A stretch of DNA of 64,000 bases from positions 1 through 64,000 of the forward strand of contig CAZPYJ010000021.1 in assembly GCA_964590645.1 (NCBI GenBank). The letters are read 5' to 3'. Source of the DNA: JAGNHN01 sp964590645 (GTDB lineage: Bacteria > Bacteroidota > Bacteroidia > Bacteroidales > JAGNHN01). The translations under genes and the position numbers were made by a program. Positions 1 through 8,248 of this stretch are shown here, piece after piece (within the stretch, counting starts at the first letter, position 1; every line of letters starts with the position of its first letter). A model generated the notes under the pieces. The model made no database searches. It saw nothing but the letters and a program-made list of their open reading frames with translations, and was not told the DNA's origin.

Positions 1-54
1 AACTCAAACTGTTTTCTGGCCTCATTGCATTTCCGTAAGAAAACAAGGCTGAGG
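1..54. repeat. Partial copy of intergenic repeat
   Basis: This stretch nearly repeats positions 594-647: both run from ACTCAAACTGTT through CTGGCCTCATTGCATT to AAAACAAGGCTGA, with a few differences. It is the tail of the repeat family described at 469-649 and probably continues to the left of the window. No gene is visible here. Confidence 0.7.
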
Positions 55-199
55 ATAGCTTAGGCAAATTTTAGAGGTCTTCCAAATGAAGCGATCCGCG
101 AGCATAGGCTTGGGGCAGGTCAATCGGTTTCACTGGAAATGCGGCTCGGATCGCGACTCCTATCCGAAGCCGTAGTTTTCAAGGAAAGGCAATGCAGCC

Positions 200-510
200 T
201 TGATTTTTTGCTACTTTTTCATCAAGGAAAAAGTAGGGCCTGCCCGGCCTGAGGGCAAAACAGAGAAAATACCAGTATCTCTAGTTTTGATTGATGCGAC
301 CAGGTTTTCTATGCTTTGTTCATTTCTTTGCTCGCCCAAAGAAATGAACCAAAGAAAGGGCGCTTTTTTCAAGGGATTTTTCATCCGCCCTTGGCGGCTG
401 AAAACCATAGCTGATTGGCTAAATTTCCTACAAGGATTCGGAAATTTTTAACGCCAATCAGCTATTATCCTGCGAAAAAAGGTTTTTATCCGCGAAGCGG
501 ATACCCAATC
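200..510. repeat. Cluster of intergenic palindromes
   Basis: This non-coding stretch contains four clear inverted repeats. CTACTTTTTC (211-220) pairs with 227-236 around a 6-nt loop. GTTCATTTCTTTG (318-330) pairs perfectly with 337-349. AGCTGATTGGC (409-419) pairs with 453-463, enclosing a second stem AAATTTCC/GGAAATTT (421-428, 440-447). ATCCGC/GCGGAT lies near 488-502. The short reading frames across this DNA on both strands overlap the hairpins and look like nothing known, so I treat the region as a mosaic of mobile or REP-like repeats. Confidence 0.65.
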
Positions 511-649
511 CAATATAAGGTATGTCTTGCCTCCACACTCATCCTTTACCCTGAGCGCTTGCCCTGAGCCTGACGAAGGGCAGTCGAAGGGTGTAACTCA
601 AACTGTTTTTCTGGCCTCATTGCATTTTCGTAAGAAAACAAGGCTGAAA
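469..649. repeat. Intergenic repeat unit with CCCTGAGC..GAAGGG palindromes
   Basis: The order is CCTGCGAAAAAAG, a TATCCGC/GCGGATA stem, CATCCTTTACCCTGAGCGCT, GCCCTGAGCC..GAAGGGCAGTCGAAGGGT and ACTCAAACTGTT..CTGG. The same elements, in the same order on the opposite strand, flank the insertion sequence at 30162-31566, so this copy serves as an uninterrupted reference for that split copy. No function is known from sequence. Confidence 0.7.
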
Positions 650-654
650 ATAAA

Positions 655-683
655 GGGGCTGCCTCGTTTTATGAGACAGCCCC
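655..683 (-). terminator. Rho-independent terminator of the S9 peptidase gene
   Basis: GGGGCTGCCTC (655-665) pairs with GAGACAGCCCC (673-683) with one mismatch around a 7-nt loop. On the minus strand it is followed by TTTATTTT, as expected for termination of the gene ending at 749. Confidence 0.8.
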
Positions 684-748
684 TCAGGTATAGTAACACA
701 GTTAAGCTATGCTGGAATGGCATACATCTAGGGTATGCCGCTTCAGCC

Positions 749-2674
749 TTAGTTTTTCAGGTGCTCGGCAAGGAAGGCTTCCATCGCATTGTAGAAATCG
801 TAGCGATTTTCTTCATTATGGAAACCGTGGCCTTCATTGTCTTTGACCATATATTGAATTTCGATGCCACGCTCTTTCAGGGCGGCTACCATTTGGTCTG
901 ATTCGTTCACATTGACCCTGGGGTCGTTGCGGCCCTGGGCAACGAAGAGCGGGGTTTGAATTTTATCTGCATTGAGGGCGGGGGAATTTGCGGCCATCAT
1001 TGCACTATCTGCCACAGGATCGCCCACCATCTCATACATCATTTGCAGCATCGGCTCCCAATAGGGGGGGATGGTTTGCATAAAGGTGAAGAGGTTGGAA
1101 ACACCGACATAATCAACGGCTGCGGCATAAAGCTCAGGTTCCTTCACGATACCGGCCAGGGTGGCATATCCGCCATAGCTTCCGCCGTAGATGGCAATCT
1201 TTTCAGGATCGGCGATTCCTTGATCAATGAGCCACTGGGTACCATCGGTGATATCGTCCTGCATCGCCTGTCCCCATTGTTTGAAACTGGCTTCCCAGAA
1301 GGCTCTTCCATATCCGGTGGAACCGCGGAAGTTGATCTGAAGCACGGCATAACCGCGGTTGGCCAGGAACTGCAATTCAGGGTTGAATCCCCAGGAGTCG
1401 CGGGCCCAGGGGCCACCGTGTACATTGACAATCACGGGAAGGTTTTCAGCTTGCATCCCCTTGGGGATGGTCAGGTAGCCGTGAATCAATAGGCCATCGC
1501 GGGCATTGAAGGTGATGGGTTTCACTTCGGCCATCTGGTTTTCATCCAGCCACGGACTGATCTGATGGATGAAGGTCAACTCATCCGTATTGCGGTCGTA
1601 GAGATAATAGGTGGTACGGGCGCGGTCGCTGGATTTTCCGATGATGAATTTGTCCTCTTCTTTGGTCATATCGTGAATGCCGACATTGTACTTGCCTTCG
1701 ACGCCCAGTTTGTTTTCAATTTGGGCAATCAGATCTTTAAACTCATTGTCAAAATAATGGCGCTGGGTTTTCCAATCTTCATAATAGGCGGCCTGCAATA
1801 CTTTGTTTTTGCGGGAGTATGACATTCTGCTCACATCATAATCGGTGTTTTCGTAAAGCATCTCCACTTCTTCTCCGGTAGCAATATCAAAGATGACTGC
1901 AGCGGTTTTATCTCTGCCGAGGTTGCTGACGGCATACACTTTCTGGTTGTCGAAGGTGAAGAATTGGGGAGAGACCGTTTCTTTGAAAGAAGTGGTGAGC
2001 ACCGTTCTGAAGGTGTCTTGTTCGGTTTCGCGGTAGAGCAGGCTGGTATTCACGCCATCCACAATGGCAAAGGCTACACGGAGTTTGCCGTCGTGGTCGG
2101 TCATCCATCCCTGGATATAGCCCGGGTTTTCGTAAAGCATTTCCATTTCGCCGGTAACGATATTCAGGCGATAGGGATCAAATATTTGCGGGACACGCTT
2201 GTTCAGGCCGATAATCACTTCATCAGGAATATCTTCGAGCGCATCGATAATCTGGGTGCGTACACCTTCGAAATCAGTCAGGGCGATGGGATTGGATCCA
2301 TCGATGTTTACGCCCAGCAGCTTGAAGTTTTCATCCCCACCGGTATCCTTCAGATAAAGGATGCGATTGTTGTTGGCCCAGAAGTAACCGGCGATATCGC
2401 GGGCGGTATCGAAGGTAAGCTGGATCACTTCATCCTTTCCGATTTCCTGGACGAAAATGTTCATCCTCCGCTCGTATGGCGCCATATAGGAGTAGTACTT
2501 CCCATCGGGTGAAATCTGATAGCTCGCTTTCTCAGGATTCCTGAAGAAATCTTCTACCGGGATCTGGGGCGCCAGCTTGGCCTGCTCTGCGCCTTTTTGG
2601 TTACACGCTGCGAATGTCATAGCTGCAAAGGTAAGGCTCAGCACGACAACACGATTAAACAGAGTCTTTTTCAT
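749..2674 (-). CDS. S9 family prolyl oligopeptidase-like lipoprotein
   Basis: Secreted serine peptidase of the prolyl oligopeptidase family (641 aa). The reading frame could extend 44 codons upstream, but ATG at 2674 gives a lipoprotein signal peptide (MKKTLFNR..) ending in a lipobox FAAC, so this start is chosen. The N-terminal two-thirds form a WD40/beta-propeller-like region with repeated YxxSPDGKY-type strands. The C-terminal alpha/beta-hydrolase domain has the nucleophile in GGSYGGY, the acid in QGRNDPRVN and the histidine in NEGHGFHN, so it should be active. It probably sits on the periplasmic or outer face of the envelope and releases dipeptides or oligopeptides from extracellular protein. 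It is a single gene with its own terminator. The exact specificity (acylaminoacyl-, dipeptidyl- or oligopeptidase) cannot be told from sequence. Confidence 0.93.
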   Translation of the reverse strand: MKKTLFNRVVVLSLTFAAMTFAACNQKGAEQAKLAPQIPVEDFFRNPEKASYQISPDGKYYSYMAPYERRMNIFVQEIGKDEVIQLTFDTARDIAGYFWANNNRILYLKDTGGDENFKLLGVNIDGSNPIALTDFEGVRTQIIDALEDIPDEVIIGLNKRVPQIFDPYRLNIVTGEMEMLYENPGYIQGWMTDHDGKLRVAFAIVDGVNTSLLYRETEQDTFRTVLTTSFKETVSPQFFTFDNQKVYAVSNLGRDKTAAVIFDIATGEEVEMLYENTDYDVSRMSYSRKNKVLQAAYYEDWKTQRHYFDNEFKDLIAQIENKLGVEGKYNVGIHDMTKEEDKFIIGKSSDRARTTYYLYDRNTDELTFIHQISPWLDENQMAEVKPITFNARDGLLIHGYLTIPKGMQAENLPVIVNVHGGPWARDSWGFNPELQFLANRGYAVLQINFRGSTGYGRAFWEASFKQWGQAMQDDITDGTQWLIDQGIADPEKIAIYGGSYGGYATLAGIVKEPELYAAAVDYVGVSNLFTFMQTIPPYWEPMLQMMYEMVGDPVADSAMMAANSPALNADKIQTPLFVAQGRNDPRVNVNESDQMVAALKERGIEIQYMVKDNEGHGFHNEENRYDFYNAMEAFLAEHLKN

Positions 2675-2870
2675 AAATGTAAGATTGATGTTTTGCTTGC
2701 TCCTTGCGGGGAGGATGTGTTTCAAAATCACTGCAATATTAATCATATTTCGCACAGACTTGCATTCGTAGAAACAGCCTGTACTTGTTCTAAGCATAAT
2801 AGTCATTAAACAAGTATCAGTTTATATGCCAGGGAGGCTATGATACTCATAATGTGTGTATTAAAAAGAA

Positions 2871-2894
2871 ATCCCGGACACATTTGCCCGGGAT
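2871..2894 (-). terminator. Terminator downstream of the NTF2-like gene
   Basis: ATCCCGG (2871-2877) pairs with CCGGGAT (2888-2894). On the minus strand it is followed by TTTCTTTTT. It fits the end of the gene at 2930. Confidence 0.75.
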
Positions 2895-2929
2895 CTGTCC
2901 GTAATGAAACAGCAGGTGTTCAGAAACGA

Positions 2930-3364
2930 TCAGTGCCGCTGATAGATCTTGCTGACAATCTTCCAGCCATCCTCAAAACGATAGAGAAACAAGTAATCTG
3001 AGAAAATCAGGGTGTCTTTGCGATAAAGCTCCACCTTGGCCATTGCTGCATCTCCAGTGATGTCTATGATAGGGAAACGGGCTTCGGTTTCACAGCGGGG
3101 TCCTTCTGGATGCTTTTCAACTGCCTTTAGGGTGGCTTCCTTCCAGGATTCAATGGGATACTTTGTGAGTTCACCCTGACGTAAACCCAATAACTCAAAT
3201 CCCGGATGAAATCCCTTGTCGATATTATCCAGGTTCTTCCAGTTATGAATAGATTCTACGTATGATTTTTTGATTGCTTCTTTGACGGCATCTGCTTCAT
3301 CCGCAGCGGCAAAGGCGCTCGAGATGAGCACCATCGAAAGTAAAGAGAGTAATACGCTTTTCAT
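2930..3364 (-). CDS. Secreted NTF2-like / lumazine-binding-like protein
   Basis: Small exported protein (144 aa) of the NTF2-like fold, closest in pattern to the Lumazine_bd_2 / nuclear transport factor 2 family proteins of Bacteroidota. The start at 3364 is chosen over 3406 because GGAGGAAAAAAT lies directly in front of it and a Sec signal peptide (MKSVLLSLLSM..SSAFA) follows. The mature part has the family features: an N-terminal helix with HNWKNLDNID, a central FHPGFELLG strand, and a C-terminal pair of strands ending YRFEDGWKIVSKIYQRH. No catalytic residues are identifiable and the ligand is unknown. It is monocistronic, with its own terminator. Confidence 0.8.
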   Translation of the reverse strand: MKSVLLSLLSMVLISSAFAAADEADAVKEAIKKSYVESIHNWKNLDNIDKGFHPGFELLGLRQGELTKYPIESWKEATLKAVEKHPEGPRCETEARFPIIDITGDAAMAKVELYRKDTLIFSDYLFLYRFEDGWKIVSKIYQRH

Positions 3365-3724
3365 ATTTTTTCCTCCGAAAAAGTGTGTTAGAACAAGTAA
3401 ATTCACGATAATCGACCGGGTCGCCTATTACGAGTTTTGTGCCAGTATTTTTTACCCGCTGTTTATCAGACATATAAGAAGTTTTGTCTTGACAAGGGCC
3501 ATTATTCGATGATCATAATTTATCCGGATTCGGATATTTTTAGGGAAACGAGCCTGCAAGATTCAGGTAAGCGAATGCCTGTATAGTATTGAAACACTCC
3601 GGCAGGGCATCAGGTGTGAGACCGATCTGGGAATTCCTATTCCGGTGGTCCGATTTATCTTTGTTCCAAAGCAAAAAGGAGGGCAAACCTCCGTGATTAA
3701 TAGGTTTTTCTTAATATCATTTGT
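3365..3724. other. Intergenic region between divergent genes
   Basis: These 360 bases separate the minus-strand NTF2-like gene from the plus-strand VOC gene. They hold the strong ribosome binding site of the former (near 3367-3372) and a likely promoter of the latter (3656-3663). I see no further coding potential, RNA gene or strong palindrome. Confidence 0.6.
3656..3663 (+). promoter_or_regulatory. -7 element TATCTTTG upstream of the VOC gene
   Basis: TATCTTTG matches the Bacteroidota -7 consensus TAnnTTTG. It lies 61 nt upstream of the ATG at 3725. No clear -33 TTTG is visible. Confidence 0.5.
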
Positions 3725-4204
3725 ATGAAGTTCATTTGTTGTCTTCTCGCTGTTGATGATGTGGCACGCTCAAGGCGGTTCTACGAAGAAATCCTGGGCC
3801 AGAAAGTCAAGATGGATTTTGGAGAGAATATCACTTTCGAAGGGGACTTTGCCCTGCACAAGGCGGCGCATTACCGGCAGCTGATCGATGGGAAGGAGAT
3901 TTGTTTCGGTGGGAATACTGGAGAATTATATTTTGAGGACAATGCGTTGGAGGATCTGGCTTCCAGGCTTGAGGCCGAAGGCGTCGCGTTGGTCCATCCT
4001 CTGAGAGAACAGCCCTGGCGCCAGCAGGTGATCCGCTTTTATGATCCTGACCGGCATATCATCGAAGTCGGAGAATCGATGGAGCACCTGGTGCAACGCC
4101 TGAAGGCGGAAGGGATGAGCCAGGAGGAGATATTGGGGGCCACCGGCTTACCAGAAGCCTTCGTCGCACATTGCCTCCAATCTGCTGCTGAGGGTGGGGC
4201 ATAA
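3725..4204 (+). CDS. VOC family (glyoxalase/dioxygenase-fold) protein
   Basis: A 159-aa protein with the paired beta-alpha-beta-beta-beta fold of the vicinal oxygen chelate superfamily. Residues 1-115 carry the domain: an opening strand CCLLAVDDVARSRRFYEEILG, a central FALHKAAHYRQL region, and a closing strand VIRFYDPDRHIIEVGESM, where the E of IEVGE is the usual metal ligand. The tail (residues 115-159) contains MSQEEILGATGLPEAFV, resembling a small helix-turn-helix and not part of the standard fold. The substrate is unknown; relatives include glyoxalase I-like, bleomycin-resistance and extradiol dioxygenase proteins. It converges on the porin-like gene and shares a bidirectional terminator with it. 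Confidence 0.85.
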   Translation: MKFICCLLAVDDVARSRRFYEEILGQKVKMDFGENITFEGDFALHKAAHYRQLIDGKEICFGGNTGELYFEDNALEDLASRLEAEGVALVHPLREQPWRQQVIRFYDPDRHIIEVGESMEHLVQRLKAEGMSQEEILGATGLPEAFVAHCLQSAAEGGA

Positions 4205-4206
4205 AA

Positions 4207-4231
4207 AAACCGGAAGAACGGCCCCCGGTTT
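4207..4231. terminator. Bidirectional terminator
   Basis: AAACCGG (4207-4213) pairs with CCGGTTT (4225-4231). There is an A-run before it and TCTTTCT after it, so it can serve both converging genes (3725-4204 and 4259-4888). Confidence 0.75.
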
Positions 4232-4258
4232 CTTTCTGATAAACAGGAATACGGTGGC

Positions 4259-4888
4259 TTAGAGCCTGAACTTCAGTCCGCCATTGGCATAGAATACATT
4301 GTTCCTGACCCCTGAATTGAGACCTTCGGTTTCCTTGAATACATCGCTCAAGCCTATCTGATATCCTATATCCACAAAAAAGATTGAAAGGAAGTCGATG
4401 CCCACACCGCCATTCCATCCGAGAATGAGGTTTGAAAGTTCTTCATCAATATTGAGGTCCTTAATGACTCCATCCGCACTGCTCACAGAGCCCCCGACTT
4501 TAAAAGCGGCATTGGGTCCGGTGAAGAGGCGGATATCAAAGAAGCTTTCGTCATTGCCAAAATGATATCCCACCATCAAAGGGATGCGCAGATAGGTTCT
4601 CTTGATGTCGAAACTACTCAGACCGGGTGCTGCATCCGGGAGGAATACCTTGGTGTTCGACAAGGCTTCGATTTGCAGGCCCGGCTGAACGTATACCTTT
4701 TCCCCGAACTGCACATCTATTCCTGCCTGAAACCCGAAATTGGATTCAAACTCGGATTCATCCAGCAGTTCCTTGGTCATTGTGGGGCTGTTCAATCCCA
4801 CATAGGGCCGTAATGTAACCTGGCCAAACACACTAATCCCAAAGGCAAGCAAAAGGTTCAGCAAAGCAATTTTGCGGTTCATCTTCAT
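4259..4888 (-). CDS. Porin-family outer-membrane beta-barrel protein
   Basis: A 209-aa outer-membrane barrel of the OMP_b-brl (PorT/OmpX-like) family. A signal peptide (MNRKIALLNLLLAFGISVFGQ) is followed by alternating amphipathic strands such as VTLRPYVGLN, NFGFQAGIDVQFG, YLRIPLMVGYHF and GGVGIDFLSIFFVDIGYQIG. The protein ends in FYANGGLKFRL, with a terminal leucine where many barrel proteins have an aromatic residue. Eight strands would fit the length. The start could be 4888 or 4882 (both ATG, two codons apart). No substrate or partner can be named. A TATATTTG element lies 27 nt upstream. Confidence 0.85.
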   Translation of the reverse strand: MKMNRKIALLNLLLAFGISVFGQVTLRPYVGLNSPTMTKELLDESEFESNFGFQAGIDVQFGEKVYVQPGLQIEALSNTKVFLPDAAPGLSSFDIKRTYLRIPLMVGYHFGNDESFFDIRLFTGPNAAFKVGGSVSSADGVIKDLNIDEELSNLILGWNGGVGIDFLSIFFVDIGYQIGLSDVFKETEGLNSGVRNNVFYANGGLKFRL

Positions 4889-4914
4889 TTTTGAAAGGCT
4901 TATGATTTACGCGG

Positions 4915-4922
4915 CAAATATA
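4915..4922 (-). promoter_or_regulatory. -7 element TATATTTG of the porin-like gene
   Basis: Read on the minus strand this is TATATTTG, a full TAnnTTTG match. It lies 27 nt before the ATG at 4888. No convincing -33 element is seen. Confidence 0.6.
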
Positions 4923-5045
4923 GTGCGGATTTTCATATACTTTTCTTCACATATTAAACAAATTTTATGCTTGAAGTTGCTTTATGGGCAGCGGCATCCG
5001 TTCATATCTGTAGCAGGATGTCTTTCACAAGCTTCAATACAATGA

Positions 5046-6683
5046 TTATACAGATGAATCCTCGGATTTGGGATCCATAATCATCTCCAGGGCTTTAAGA
5101 TAAACGGTGTCCATTTTCAGGTAGATCGGATAAAAGCCTTCGTCCCCATAGACATTGCGGGCGATATAGGCCTTCATCAGACCTTTTATTCTTTCCCGGC
5201 CAAAATCAAGTCCTTCAGGGTCAACTTCTAATCCTTCCTTGCGGCAGAATTCCAGAAAATCATTAAAGAGTGCATCCCTGATTTGAAATCTACTCGTAAA
5301 AGCTTGGTGATCACCGAATTCGAGTAATCGTGGGCGTTCTTTATCGGTGTATTGAAAAGCGAAGCGGTAGATAAGGCCACGCTGCACAAGTTGATTGTAA
5401 TAGCGGTATCTTTCATCCTGTTCCAGTCCCACAAACACGTCAGGGCTGATGCCTCCACCGCCGTACACTATTTTGCCTTCCGGCGTAACATACTGAAGAG
5501 AATCCACATTATGAATGCTGTCCGGGTTTGACATTTCGCCTCCGTGAAAGCGAGCCATCAGATCGGCGTGGTATTCCCTGCTTCCATTTTCATAGGGTCT
5601 TTGGATGGAGCGTCCTGTTGGGGTATAATAGCGGGCCACGGTCAGGCGCACCCCGGAACCATCGGGGAAATTGAGCTGTTCCTGCACCAAACCTTTTCCA
5701 AAACTACGCCTGCCAAGGATCATTCCCCGGTCATTGTCCTGGACAGCTCCGGCCACGATTTCGCTGGCAGAGGCAGAGCCTTCATCGATCAGGATACAGA
5801 GTTCCTGGTTTTTAAAGCGACCCTTTTCAGTGGCATAGAAGAAGCGTTTAGGGCGTGCCCTTCCTTCGGTATAGACAATCAGCTTACCCGCTTCCAGCAG
5901 TTCATCTGCCAGGGCGATGGCTGCATCCAGGTAACCTCCGCTGTTCCCTCTCAGGTCCAGGATAAGTTTTTCCATTCCCTCATCCATCAGCTTGTCCAGT
6001 GCAGATGAAAATTCTTTGACGGTGGTCATTGAGAAGCGGCTCAGCCTGATATAGCCAATCCCTGCTTCGGGCATAAAAGAAATATCGATGCTATAGGTAG
6101 GGATGACGTCGCGCACGATGGTGAACGGGATCAGGTCTTCAAAACCCCGCCGGGCAATATCCAGCTCCACGATACTTCCTTTGTCTCCTTTCAATAAGCG
6201 CATCACATCCATTGTGCTGAGGTTCTTCCCGGCTACTGTTTCCCCGTCCACTTTCACAATGCGGTCTCCATCCTGGAGGCCAGCCTTTTCCGAAGGTCCT
6301 CCGGGAATGACGTGCAGCACCATAATGGTGTCCTCCTGCATATTAAACTGCACGCCAATCCCTTCGAACTTTCCCAGCAAAGGGTCGTTCATCGTGTGAT
6401 AGTCTTCTGCAGGGATAAAAACACTGTGCGGATCGAGTTCTGTCAGCAGGGCTACGATGGCATCCTCACTCAGCCTGGCAGGGTTTACCGTATCCACATA
6501 AGCATTGCTGATATAGTTCAGCACATCCTGAATTTTATCGTAGGCTCCCTGAATCCCAACTTGTTGTGCGCTTGCTGTATGGTTCCGGCTCAGGTATTGT
6601 CCGGCCAGGAGGCCCAGCCCCAGTACTGCTCCGAGCAGCAATGGCCAAAGCCAGATACGCATCCTGTCCTGCGATTCTATCAT
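5046..6683 (-). CDS. S41 family C-terminal processing protease
   Basis: Periplasmic serine protease of the CtpA/Prc (tail-specific) family, 545 aa. The frame opens with TTG at 6695, but the ATG at 6683 (MIESQDRMRIW) is the better start. A single N-terminal membrane anchor (LWPLLLGAVLGLGLLAGQYL) is followed by an S41 N-terminal helical region, a PDZ domain (about 80-165, with GIGVQF and GLQDGDRIVKVDG) and the catalytic domain. The Ser lies in GSASASE (about 302-308) and the general-base Lys in SFGKG (about 330), the normal Ser-Lys dyad. The C-terminal 150 residues match the extension common in Bacteroidota homologues. It probably trims or degrades exported proteins. It lies 26 nt downstream of the T9SS cargo gene and may be co-transcribed with it. 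Confidence 0.95.
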   Translation of the reverse strand: MIESQDRMRIWLWPLLLGAVLGLGLLAGQYLSRNHTASAQQVGIQGAYDKIQDVLNYISNAYVDTVNPARLSEDAIVALLTELDPHSVFIPAEDYHTMNDPLLGKFEGIGVQFNMQEDTIMVLHVIPGGPSEKAGLQDGDRIVKVDGETVAGKNLSTMDVMRLLKGDKGSIVELDIARRGFEDLIPFTIVRDVIPTYSIDISFMPEAGIGYIRLSRFSMTTVKEFSSALDKLMDEGMEKLILDLRGNSGGYLDAAIALADELLEAGKLIVYTEGRARPKRFFYATEKGRFKNQELCILIDEGSASASEIVAGAVQDNDRGMILGRRSFGKGLVQEQLNFPDGSGVRLTVARYYTPTGRSIQRPYENGSREYHADLMARFHGGEMSNPDSIHNVDSLQYVTPEGKIVYGGGGISPDVFVGLEQDERYRYYNQLVQRGLIYRFAFQYTDKERPRLLEFGDHQAFTSRFQIRDALFNDFLEFCRKEGLEVDPEGLDFGRERIKGLMKAYIARNVYGDEGFYPIYLKMDTVYLKALEMIMDPKSEDSSV

Positions 6684-6709
6684 CTTATCTTCCAAAAATT
6701 ATTCTTTTG

Positions 6710-7570
6710 TTAGCGAATGAGCTTCCGGGTTTGTACACGGTTCCCGTCACTCCACTGCAGAATATAAATCCCCTTGGGCATACCTGAGGTAGCAATGCTC
6801 ACTCTACCCTGCCGGCTTTCGTCTTCCCATACTTTCTGTCCGGTCAGCGACATCAGGCTGAGTTGATAGGTTTGTCCGGCTATGGCATCCCATTCCACGT
6901 TCAGTTCATTCTCAAAAGGAAGCGGGTAAACACTGAGTTCAGGCAGGGCGAGCGGAGCCTCGATGCCGGTGCTTGGGTCGAAGGAAAGCGCATCCACATA
7001 GAAACGGTTTCCCGGCGTATCATAGAGATACTCAATGAAGATAAAGACGGTATCCGGGCTCAGGGCTACAATTGGGGTGATGTCCACTTCAAACTGGGTG
7101 TAGCTTGTCGGAAAACTGCTGAGCAACTCCGTGCCCTGGGCAACCAGAATATTGGAATCATTAACCGCATCATAGTGAAAGAAGAATGCATTTACGGAAG
7201 CCGCCTCAGAAGGGCTGCCTTCATATTTGTAATATCCATAGAGCTTGGGAGGGACCGTACTAATAGGGAAGATAGAAATCAGGTCGGCACCGTTGCTGTC
7301 GAGGTCAGTTTCTATCATCACCGCTGAATTTCCAAAACCAAAGCTACTGGACGATTGATACAGATTGATGCTTCCTCCAAAAAGGGCATTAAACATAGAG
7401 GTGAAGGGCATCCAATCAACGGGATGGTCAAAATAGACCGTACCGGCCATTCCCACTACGCTGTCGGTGGTCCAGTTCTCAAAACTTGCATTGGGAATGC
7501 TTTGTGCTTTCAGCTGTAATCCTGCAAAGAGGAAAAAGGAAAGAATCAGTGTGCGGGTAATTGTTTTCAT
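6710..7570 (-). CDS. Secreted protein with T9SS type A sorting domain
   Basis: A 286-aa secreted protein. A signal peptide (MKTITRTLILSFFLFAGLQLKAQ) precedes a region starting IPNASFENWTTD, typical of beta-sandwich, carbohydrate-binding-like (PCMD/DUF-type) Bacteroidota exoproteins. The last 80 residues form the type A sorting domain: LPELSVYPLPFENELNVEW, then YQLSLMSLTGQKVW, then MPKGIYILQWSDGNRVQTRKLIR. Known biology of the family: type IX secretion moves such proteins across the outer membrane, removes this domain and usually anchors them to A-LPS. The passenger has no recognisable active site; adhesion or glycan binding is inference. Its presence shows that the cell has a T9SS. Confidence 0.88.
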   Translation of the reverse strand: MKTITRTLILSFFLFAGLQLKAQSIPNASFENWTTDSVVGMAGTVYFDHPVDWMPFTSMFNALFGGSINLYQSSSSFGFGNSAVMIETDLDSNGADLISIFPISTVPPKLYGYYKYEGSPSEAASVNAFFFHYDAVNDSNILVAQGTELLSSFPTSYTQFEVDITPIVALSPDTVFIFIEYLYDTPGNRFYVDALSFDPSTGIEAPLALPELSVYPLPFENELNVEWDAIAGQTYQLSLMSLTGQKVWEDESRQGRVSIATSGMPKGIYILQWSDGNRVQTRKLIR

Positions 7571-7618
7571 CTTCTTTTTATATTTTGAAGACAGCTATTA
7601 GCAAATATGCTGCCAAAA

Positions 7619-7643
7619 AAGGCTGTCTTATGGGGACAGCCTT
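7619..7643 (-). terminator. Terminator of the ferritin gene
   Basis: AAGGCTGTC (7619-7627) pairs with GACAGCCTT (7635-7643). On the minus strand a TTTT run follows. It lies 25 nt after the ferritin stop. Confidence 0.85.
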
Positions 7644-7667
7644 AATAAATTCGCAGGAAAGATAGAA

Positions 7668-8174
7668 TCATTGGGCAGGGCCGGCTGCGGCCATTGCCGA
7701 CAATTCCTTGTCGATGTGGAAGATACCGCCCTTTTCACCTCCGGCCAGTTCCATCTTATCCAGGATGCCCTGCATCGTACTTTCTTCTTCAATTTGTTCT
7801 TCGATATACCATTGCATAAACTGGGCAGTGGTATAATCTTTTTCCTCCAGGGCGACTCCGTACACCTTATTGATTTCGCTGCTTACAAACTGTTCGTGCT
7901 TGTACACTGCTTTGAACAGATCGTGCAGGTTGCCATACTCATCGGAGGGGGCTTCCAGGGCGGCCACGGCAGCCTTTCCTCCCCTGTCGTTCACATAATG
8001 CACCAGTTTAAGCATATGCATTCTTTCCTCATCCGACTGAGCATAGAGGAATTGGGCAGCGCCTGGGTATCCTTTGGTTTCACACCAAACGGCCATAGCC
8101 AGGTAGATGCGGGAAGAATGTTCTTCGACGGTAATCTGGTGATTCAGGGCCTTTTCAATTTTCTTCGAAAGCAT
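7668..8174 (-). CDS. ftnA: Non-heme ferritin
   Basis: Iron-storage ferritin, 168 aa, the usual length of bacterial FtnA. It folds as a four-helix bundle that assembles into a 24-mer cage and oxidises Fe(II) for storage. Ferroxidase ligands are visible: Glu in NHQITVEEHSSRIYLAM (helix A, with the Tyr), the E..H pair in SDEERMHM (helix B), and the EEQIEEE segment of helix D with the preceding Gln in AQFMQWYIEEQ. No heme-binding Met suggests bacterioferritin. The gene stands alone between the T9SS cargo gene and the ATP synthase operon, with its own terminator. No Fur box was recognised upstream. Confidence 0.95.
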   Translation of the reverse strand: MLSKKIEKALNHQITVEEHSSRIYLAMAVWCETKGYPGAAQFLYAQSDEERMHMLKLVHYVNDRGGKAAVAALEAPSDEYGNLHDLFKAVYKHEQFVSSEINKVYGVALEEKDYTTAQFMQWYIEEQIEEESTMQGILDKMELAGGEKGGIFHIDKELSAMAAAGPAQ

Positions 8175-8248
8175 TGTCCTTAATTTTTATGGGTTCAAGG
8201 GAATAACAAGCAAAAGGCTGCCTTGTTTAATTCAAGTCCGTATCTTCT

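Noticed and set aside
527..901. 124-codon open frame at the left end
   Set aside because: It crosses the intergenic repeat and the terminator of the S9 peptidase gene and then runs antisense into that gene.
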